The position numbers and the translations under genes are program-made. From the NCBI RefSeq assembly GCF_009725205.1, contig NZ_WNZY01000009.1:62001-126000 (forward strand): a stretch of 64,000 bases of DNA, written 5' to 3'. Under the pieces are notes generated by a model that searched no databases, was not told the origin of the DNA, and saw only the letters and a list, made by a program, of their open reading frames with translations. Shown piece after piece: positions 59,101 to 64,000 of the stretch. The stretch is from Paenibacillus timonensis (lineage in GTDB: Bacteria > Bacillota > Bacilli > Paenibacillales > Paenibacillaceae). The stretch's first letter is position 1, and every line of letters begins with the position of its first letter.

Positions 59101-59518
59101 GACCATAGGTGTTCGGCCGGTGATGCTGCGGCCAGTTGAATTCAATCCCCCCGGAAATCCATGGCCCAGCCAGGCCAACCAGCGCCGGTTTGATGACACG
59201 GTTGTAGTAGACGAAATCGTAGTTGTTTGTTTTGTCGAGCGCACGGTAAATCCGCCCGCCCAGCTCCGGCATGATCTCGATACGAACATATTCGTTCTCG
59301 AGAATCGCCAACCGATAGCTGACCTCTTGCTTCTCGTCGTGAATCTTATCGATGACCGGATGCGGGTAGACCCGTCCGGAACTGCCTTGATAAACGCGTT
59401 TTTCCAAAAACATCGGGTTTTTGTCCGGCTCCCCCACCCCGTACGTAGGAATGAGCTTATCCTCTTCCCAGACTCGTACCGCGGCCCGTTTGGAAGCCTC
59501 CCGCTGTTGAATGTTCAT
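56159..59518 (-). CDS. Large DUF5107-TPR protein, mutarotase-like domain plus tetratricopeptide repeats
   Basis: 1119 aa, no signal peptide. The first 400 residues form a beta-supersandwich domain (IRIEIMPELGGRIYRALDK, GGIEFNWPQHHRPNTYGP, ELMTGVYTDNQPDFTWLQPY) of the DUF5107 type, related to aldose epimerases and to some glycoside-processing enzymes. Residues about 480-1110 contain at least a dozen TPR-like helix pairs (AHYYLGNWMYDKKRPDDAIAH is one, split here: AHYYLGNW, DDAIAHW). The residues WPQHHRP and ELMTG look like active-site segments, but no activity can be asserted. ATG at 59518 with GGAGG seven bases before it. Divergent from an AraC regulator, its probable controller. Confidence 0.8.
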   Translation of the reverse strand: MNIQQREASKRAAVRVWEEDKLIPTYGVGEPDKNPMFLEKRVYQGSSGRVYPHPVIDKIHDEKQEVSYRLAILENEYVRIEIMPELGGRIYRALDKTNNYDFVYYNRVIKPALVGLAGPWISGGIEFNWPQHHRPNTYGPVEYRLEQGEDGSATVWVSEIDRMYGTKMTAGFTLYPGKAYLEISAQLYNRTPEPQTFLWWANPAVAVNDHTQSVFPPDVTAVFDHGKRDVSRFPIATGTYYKMDYSEGVDISRYKNIPVPTSYMAYKSDYNFVGGYDHGVQAGLLHVANHHISPGKKQWTWGNGEFGQAWDRNLTDEDGPYIELMTGVYTDNQPDFTWLQPYEEKTFKQYFMPYKDIGVVKNASIEAAVNLEVDETARTATVLAYATSDYEGAIVELKGSRRIYVSDTVRLSPAATYKSVVTLDEGDQPHDLIVTVRNGEGRLLISYRPAKPSIEQVPEAAKPLPKPQELKTNEQLYLAGLHLEQYRHATFEPEAYYLEGLKRDAGDIRINVAYGTLLLRRGRFTEAEAHFRAAVKSLTWRNPNPYDSEALYQLGLALQFQGRDEEAFAAFYKSVWSAAWQDSGYFSLAAIACGRGSYADALELAERSLIRNSRNYKARLLKAALLRKLGRTAEALGYSAETLALDPADFGAANERWAALLASGDAVAANAALAELRRFMRDDAHNALQLAADYLGFGLFDEAVQVMQRIAPDAATPAYPMLHYTLAYAHERAGRGELAALHRQAGAAAPADYCFPNSLTDLLVLQSAIVADPSDAKAHYYLGNWMYDKKRPDDAIAHWEASRKEDAGFPTVHRNLALAYFNKRNDAEAAREALEMAFALNADDARVFYELDQLYKKLGRPAAERLATLERHPALVGKRDDLYVEYVTLLNTLMRHEDALRALESHKFHPWEGGEGKVTGQYRLALVELGKQALEAGNGVLAIERLERALVYPENFGEGKLAGAQENDILYYLGCAYEVLGRLEQATAYWQAASQGLEEPSGAMYYNDQPPEMIFYQGLAWWKLGVEKEAKRRFNKLIDYAETHLFDEVEFDYFAVSLPDFLVFEDDLNKRNVIHCRFMLGLGLLGLGRTEEAAVRFDEVLALEPSHPGALIHQRMCRR

Positions 59519-59538
59519 ATCCAATCCTCCCCGTCGTT

Positions 59539-59555
59539 GTTATAACGTTTGTAAC
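59539..59555. promoter_or_regulatory. 17-bp imperfect palindrome, candidate operator
   Basis: GTTATAACGTTTGTAAC, with two mismatches from perfect symmetry and a central AACGTT, lies in the divergent promoter region 21 bp from the start of the DUF5107-TPR gene. Confidence 0.45.
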
Positions 59556-59638
59556 CCCAATGTACCGCGAGCACAGAGGAATTCCAATTGACGAAATACG
59601 GGAGATGATGGATTATATTCTTATTGGAGGTGTTCCGT

Positions 59639-60595
59639 ATGGAGAAGAACATCCGTAAACCTGACGGGTTCGAATCCCAAAAGCTGTTCGTTCAACCGGA
59701 CTATATGCTGAAAGAATTGATGATTTCCGCGCTGACCCGCCCGCTGTTCGTCAGCGATATCGGTTTTTTTCCGCACGCGCAGCACCACTTTCGGGAACGG
59801 CCGGATGGGGCAGACGCTCATATTTTCATCTATTGCGTGGAAGGCGAAGGATGGGTGGAATGGAAGGGGGAATCCGGCGGCGACGAACCCGGCGATGCGG
59901 TGGGGACAACGAGGACGTCGAACCTAACCGAACGGAGCTACAAGCTGACAGAGCGACAGCTGGCCGTCATCCCGGCCGGTGCGCCGCATCGATACGGGGC
60001 CTCGACCGACAAGCCCTGGAGCATATACTGGTTTCATCTGCAGGGCGAGGATACCGCTGCGTTGATTCGCACCTACGGATTGGATCAGGACGGACCCGTC
60101 CGGCTGCCACTCAGCGTTCATTCTCAGTTACTGGAGCAATCGGAGCAGTGTTACCGCCTGCTTCACGACAAGCATTACTCCCTGCCCGTGCAGATCCACG
60201 TCGCGCAGACGATGCGCCATCTGCTCAGCAGCATCGGGCTCAGCGCCGAACGTTCGGCGCAGGATCGCAAACGCGAGCGTTATTTCGACGAGGCCGTCCG
60301 CTACATGACCGAACGGCTCGCGGAGACCGTCACCCTCCCCGAGCTGGCGAAACAGGTCGGTCTGTCAAAGCAGCATCTCGTTTATTTGTTTAACCGGGAG
60401 GCGGGCCTCCCGCCGATCGAGTATTTTTTGCGGCTCAAAATGCAGCGGGCCGGACAATTACTCGACCTCACCGGCTTGAGCGTCAAGGAGATCGCCGGTG
60501 CGGTCGGCATGTCCGACCCGTATTATTTTTCGCGACTATTCAAGAAAATTATGGGTTACTCTCCAACCGAATACCGAAGCATTCCAAAAGGATAA
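59639..60595 (+). CDS. AraC-family regulator with N-terminal cupin sensor
   Basis: 318 aa. An N-terminal cupin-like ligand domain (HIFIYCVEGEGWVEW, VIPAGAPHRYG) and C-terminal AraC domain with helix-turn-helix motifs VTLPELAKQVGLSKQHLVYL and VKEIAGAVGMSDPYYFSR, closing with GYSPTEYR. It should sense a sugar and regulate the divergent DUF5107-TPR gene. ATG at 59639 has GGAGG eight bases upstream. Confidence 0.9.
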   Translation: MEKNIRKPDGFESQKLFVQPDYMLKELMISALTRPLFVSDIGFFPHAQHHFRERPDGADAHIFIYCVEGEGWVEWKGESGGDEPGDAVGTTRTSNLTERSYKLTERQLAVIPAGAPHRYGASTDKPWSIYWFHLQGEDTAALIRTYGLDQDGPVRLPLSVHSQLLEQSEQCYRLLHDKHYSLPVQIHVAQTMRHLLSSIGLSAERSAQDRKRERYFDEAVRYMTERLAETVTLPELAKQVGLSKQHLVYLFNREAGLPPIEYFLRLKMQRAGQLLDLTGLSVKEIAGAVGMSDPYYFSRLFKKIMGYSPTEYRSIPKG

Positions 60596-60622
60596 ACCCG
60601 GCGAGGCAAGCTCCGCTGAATG

Positions 60623-60991
60623 TCATCCGCTGATGCGCATCAAGACGGCTTCGCGGGCCGCTTTCGTCAAACCGCCGAGCACCAGATCGTAAGAATGATC
60701 GATCATCGCTCGCACATCGTCCAACGGTAAGCTGCCGTCCACTGTGACCGTATTCCAGTGCTTTTTGTTCAGATGGTAGCCGGGTTTGACACTCGCGTGC
60801 TGCTCCCGCAGATTGGCGGCGATAACGGGATCGCATTTCAAGGAGATGCTCGCCGCCCCATCATCGGACGTGACGGGCAGTAAAGCGAACATTTTCCCGC
60901 CCACCTTCATCACCAAAGTCTCCGGACCAAAGGGATATTCCTGGACGGCCCCTTTTTTGGACAAGCAATAATCAACCAACTTCCTATACAC
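60623..60991 (-). CDS. MmcQ/YjbR-family protein
   Basis: 122 aa from a GTG start (GAGGGGGAAG upstream). Family landmarks: an N-terminal helix with FPFG-like EYPFGPETLVMKVGGKMFAL, then SLKCDP, the PGYHLNKKHWNTV block and a C-terminal helix with SYDLVLGGL. The fold resembles a double-wing DNA-binding domain, but the function in Gram-positive bacteria is not settled. Transcribed leftward just downstream of the convergent AraC gene. Confidence 0.88.
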   Translation of the reverse strand: MYRKLVDYCLSKKGAVQEYPFGPETLVMKVGGKMFALLPVTSDDGAASISLKCDPVIAANLREQHASVKPGYHLNKKHWNTVTVDGSLPLDDVRAMIDHSYDLVLGGLTKAAREAVLMRISG

Positions 60992-61122
60992 CGATCTTCC
61001 CCCTCACTCGCAGGTTTCTGGTGTTACTATATCATGACGGCCAAGCGAGGAAAAGCATTGTTGGGGTTGGGGTTCTGTGGACTCTTGGCCCAGATTCATT
61101 AATCAGCTTCTCCCCATCCCGA

Positions 61123-63621
61123 CTATACAAGGTTCTCGCATAATCCGGTTGTTTGAATGGTTCCCGCCTCCGGATCGATCCGGTAAGTGGCAATTTCGAA
61201 GCCGCCCAGGTGAACCTCCTCCCGGATGCCCATCGAAGGGATGGCGATCGTCGTCTTCCTCGCCTGCCCCGTAGGCTCAAACAATCGCATGATGTACCCC
61301 TTCCTATCTTCCGCCTGCTTGAAGGCGCTTAGCTGGATGACTTCATCTCCCAGCTCCAGCAGGGATTTGGACAATTCCCCTTCCCCGGATGGAAAAAAAG
61401 ACAACGCATAAGGCCGCTCGTTGCGCGCAGTTGCTTCGCGATCTATTCGTGCGATTCGCTCCGCGGGTTCCCCTGCGCCAAGCCAGAAGGTAAACCGATG
61501 CTCCCCTTGGTCGATCCGCGGCGAGAAGCGGTCCTGCGCCAGGATCGGCCGGTCGCCGATCGGATGGGCGCAATAACCCGGGCTGCGCAGTAGCGATAGT
61601 CGCAATTCACCATCCAGGTAATCGCAGCCGTAGATGCCGTCGTTGACGCAAGTTAACATTCGCTGCAAGCCGCCAGGGGTGCGGCCCAGGACGGAGACCC
61701 ATCTTTGGGCGACGGCCTCGGTGCCGTCCTCCGGCAATTCGCTGATCCCGAAGGCCGTCTGGCCGCGGAACTGCCCGTTGCCGCCAAACACCGTAGGCAC
61801 CGCCAACTTCAGCATCGTATCCTTCTCATTCCAGTAAACCCGCAACCCGATTTCGATCTCCGTTCCCTGCTTCGGCAGTTTGTAGGTTTGAACGAGAAAA
61901 GAATCCCGGTACCGGAACACCGCCTCAATCACTGTCCGCACCAAGCCGTCCTCGATGACGCGAACGGATGGCAGGGTCGCCTGGATACCGGAAAAGGCGC
62001 TGCCTTCTGCCGGATCCATCAGCTCGAACCGTCCAACGACGTCGCGGAATGCATGGGTATCCATGCGCCACGGATCCTCGTTATCCTGGAGGGCCAGCGC
62101 GGCGAATGCCCCCGGCTGAAGCAGAGACTCACCGCCGCGAATCCGGTATCCGTCGATCAGACCCGTGCGAGCGTTGATCGTGACCTCCAAATCCTCGCTC
62201 TGGAACCGATAGGCCCCGTTCTCCTCCCGCAGCGTCGGGAGCGGCTTGTGATCCCGCATTTCGATCCGGCAGTCGAAGCGGTTCATCAACAACGGCGCCA
62301 GCTCCGCCGCAAACACGACTCGCTTCCGCCAATCAAGAGGCAGATTGCTCTCCTCCTTCTCCGCCTGGCAAGGAACGGGCACGCCATCTCGGTAAACGAC
62401 AGGGTTGGAGAATCCTTCGCCCCAATTGGGGTCCTCTAACATAAATTCGCATTCGAAGATGCCCCGGACCGGGAAGGGGTGCGGGTTATAAACCAACACC
62501 GGATACTCCTGCGGCTGCGCTTTCGGCTGTCCGGCGGCCAGGGCGAAGAAGGCCCGCGTCTTCAGGCGTGAGGCGGTTTCCAACCCATGGCTGAGCAAAT
62601 GCAGCGCGGACTCCTCAGCCGGCTGGATCGACGTCCCCGGCAAGATATCGTGAAACTGCGCCATCATCAGATCCTGCAGAGCAGCACGCAATTCCTCCGC
62701 CGGATAGGGAAGGCCGTGCTGCAGCGCGGCGGCGGACAGCATTTTCTCCGTTAGATACAGCTCGTTCTCGAGCTTCCGGTGCCGTTGTTTAACACGGATC
62801 ATTGATGTATAGCAACCGACGAAGCGGGGATTCAAATCCCCCGCGTAGGAAGGTAGCGCTTTGGCCTCCGGCAGCTCCCGGAAATAAGCCTCCGGTGTGG
62901 AATGAACCCATTCGAACCCGCCGCAGGACTCGGGCTGCTGCATCATCTCCCCGATCCGGTCCAGATCAAAACGGGACGGTCCGCCTCCATGGTTGCCCAC
63001 GCCCCACGGGATCAGGCCGATCGGTTCATCGCCGTGATTTCCCAACCACTCGCCGATCTTCTCATGGGCTTTCCCTAGCGCCGAATTATAGCTGCCTTCG
63101 ATTTTGTGAGCCATCAGCCGGCTGCCGTTATAGCCCTCCCAGATAAAATCCCGGGCCGACAACGCCGGGAACTCGTCCGGACGCATGAAAATGTATGAAT
63201 CATAACCCGCCTGCTGCATCATTTGCACGAGGCCTCGCGTATGGCCAAACGAATCGAAATTGATCGCGGTGGTCGGCTGCACGCCGAATTTCTCGCGGAA
63301 ATACTCCCGTCCGAGCAGGATCTGCCGCACGAACGATTCGCCCGACGGCATATTGCAATCCGGCTGTAAATACCAACCGCCCATAATGTGCCACTTGCCT
63401 TCTCGGACCAACGTTTGGATACGGGTGAACAACGACGGCTCGTATTCCTCGACCCATTGATACAAAATCGCTTCATTATGATTGAAAATATATCCTTCGT
63501 ACGCCTCGCAAAAATCCGCAGCCGCCCGGAATGTCGAAATCGCCGCAGCCGCTCCTTCCTCCCACTCCCATTGCCATACCGGATCTAGATGCGCGTTGCT
63601 GAGTAAATGCAGTTTTTTCAC
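61123..63621 (-). CDS. GH38 alpha-mannosidase
   Basis: 832 aa cytosolic enzyme. The N-terminal catalytic domain begins LLSNAHLDPVWQWEW with zinc ligands His11 and Asp13; nucleophile Asp123 lies in NFDSFGHTRGL, and the third and fourth metal-site regions are at QFHDILPGTS. The rest is the beta-sandwich tail (VLVYNPHPFPVRG, TINARTGLIDGYRI). It trims alpha-linked mannose from glycans or mannosylglycerate-like compounds. I choose the GTG at 63621, after AGGGGGAG; the in-frame ATG at 63648 would add nine polar residues upstream of the zinc motif and its RBS is poor. A symmetric repeat element lies about 150 bp upstream. Confidence 0.93.
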   Translation of the reverse strand: MKKLHLLSNAHLDPVWQWEWEEGAAAAISTFRAAADFCEAYEGYIFNHNEAILYQWVEEYEPSLFTRIQTLVREGKWHIMGGWYLQPDCNMPSGESFVRQILLGREYFREKFGVQPTTAINFDSFGHTRGLVQMMQQAGYDSYIFMRPDEFPALSARDFIWEGYNGSRLMAHKIEGSYNSALGKAHEKIGEWLGNHGDEPIGLIPWGVGNHGGGPSRFDLDRIGEMMQQPESCGGFEWVHSTPEAYFRELPEAKALPSYAGDLNPRFVGCYTSMIRVKQRHRKLENELYLTEKMLSAAALQHGLPYPAEELRAALQDLMMAQFHDILPGTSIQPAEESALHLLSHGLETASRLKTRAFFALAAGQPKAQPQEYPVLVYNPHPFPVRGIFECEFMLEDPNWGEGFSNPVVYRDGVPVPCQAEKEESNLPLDWRKRVVFAAELAPLLMNRFDCRIEMRDHKPLPTLREENGAYRFQSEDLEVTINARTGLIDGYRIRGGESLLQPGAFAALALQDNEDPWRMDTHAFRDVVGRFELMDPAEGSAFSGIQATLPSVRVIEDGLVRTVIEAVFRYRDSFLVQTYKLPKQGTEIEIGLRVYWNEKDTMLKLAVPTVFGGNGQFRGQTAFGISELPEDGTEAVAQRWVSVLGRTPGGLQRMLTCVNDGIYGCDYLDGELRLSLLRSPGYCAHPIGDRPILAQDRFSPRIDQGEHRFTFWLGAGEPAERIARIDREATARNERPYALSFFPSGEGELSKSLLELGDEVIQLSAFKQAEDRKGYIMRLFEPTGQARKTTIAIPSMGIREEVHLGGFEIATYRIDPEAGTIQTTGLCENLV

Positions 63622-63774
63622 AGGTCTCCCCCTTGTCTTGCTTTCCATGATGAAGGCGCACTCCCCGTTGGAGGCGCTTTCCAGGCATGATGTTACCGTG
63701 TAAAGTTGGGAGCGTAAAGGTACCTTTGCGGTGTGTGGCGTACATTTTCCCTACGAAGAGGGCTTGCGGAGAAA

Positions 63775-63956
63775 TAACCGGCGAGAATGCCTTTATTTTC
63801 GCTGAGGACGAGGGTTTGATGAAAATAGCGCCGCTCATACAGTTATTCTCGCAGGGAATGTCCGAATTTCATCGATTTGACGAAAATAACTGCATCCCTG
63901 CAACTAATCCGCTAGATTGGCTGAAATGTGTCCAAATAACTGCACTTAAGCACTTA
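63775..63956. repeat. 182-bp symmetric intergenic element 3 (four modules, 50-bp register)
   Basis: Forward modules 63775-63797 (TAACC...TTATT) and 63826-63847 (TAGCG...CAGTTATT); inverted modules 63885-63906 and 63935-63956 (AATAACTGCA...TA). Inverted copies are exactly 50 bp apart and the inner and outer TTATT ends are symmetric about 63866. Module interiors differ from those of elements 1 and 2. No gene is seen from 63622 to 64000. Confidence 0.75.
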
Positions 63957-64000
63957 TTTTATTCCTTTCCTGTTTAGGGGCCCTAGCCAAGATAAAACAG

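Overview
The window looks like a chromosomal segment of a Paenibacillus-type Gram-positive spore former (Bacillota, Paenibacillaceae). Supporting signs are moderately high GC, many TTG/GTG starts behind strong AGGAGG-like ribosome binding sites, repeated YesM/YesN-type two-component systems, copper-amine-oxidase 'stalk' domain surface proteins, a Spo0E-type phosphatase, CtsR and CcpA operators, TnrA/GlnR boxes, and an AloR-AloP-like peptide signalling pair of the kind described in Paenibacillus polymyxa. No rRNA, tRNA, CRISPR, phage module or intact insertion sequence was seen.

Layout. 1-8.2 kb: the 5' end of gltD (leftward), a LOV/PAS-GGDEF-EAL signalling protein, then a leftward group with a GPH-type sugar symporter, a YdjC/ChbG deacetylase, an RDD membrane protein, a GNAT acetyltransferase translationally coupled to a glycosyltransferase, and an APH-fold kinase. 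8.3-19.4 kb: a 1168-aa secreted repeat protein behind an attenuator-like leader, a MOSC protein, a small secreted protein, an LtaS-family sulfatase-fold enzyme, a GH2 beta-mannosidase and a TehA/SLAC1-type transporter. 19.5-27.8 kb: a sugar-sensing and uptake locus made of a membrane-anchored sugar-binding protein, a YesM kinase, a YesN regulator and the ChvE-MmsA-MmsB monosaccharide ABC transporter, with a cre site at its promoter. 27.9-34.7 kb: a TetR regulator, oleate hydratase, an Rpn-family nuclease, a Spo0E-like phosphatase, the RRNPP regulator and its overlapping 36-aa peptide gene, an aldo/keto reductase and a RhaM-type mutarotase. 34.7-40.2 kb: an aldehyde dehydrogenase, then a nitrate assimilation operon (transporter plus molybdenum nitrate reductase) with TnrA/GlnR boxes and a leader carrying two hexaloop hairpins before a terminator. 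40.2-45.5 kb: a CtsR-controlled small heat-shock protein, a stalk-domain protein, an AraC remnant, and two DsbA-like genes whose 3' 600 bp are almost identical and which flank an AT-rich insert. 45.5-63.6 kb: an alpha-galactoside/mannoside locus with GH36, MalFG-type permeases, a binding protein, a YesMN pair, two aldose-epimerase-like/DUF5107-like proteins, an AraC regulator, a YjbR-like protein and a GH38 alpha-mannosidase.

The genes mostly serve uptake and breakdown of plant or fungal glycans (mannosides, alpha-galactosides, monosaccharides), each transport set having its own extracytoplasmic sensing kinase and AraC-type regulator. Nitrate assimilation appears to be under layered control.

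The most interesting observations are: (1) an unannotated-size peptide gene overlapping an RRNPP regulator, ending in SHGYWG; (2) three separate 182-183 bp intergenic elements with the same symmetric design, four 22-23 nt modules (TAACG-N13-TTATT type) in exact 50-bp register, two forward and two inverted; (3) a nitrate leader with two AACG-type hexaloops before a terminator, suggesting ANTAR-type antitermination; (4) a LOV domain whose photoactive cysteine is leucine; (5) duplicated DsbA genes that differ only at silent positions over their shared part.
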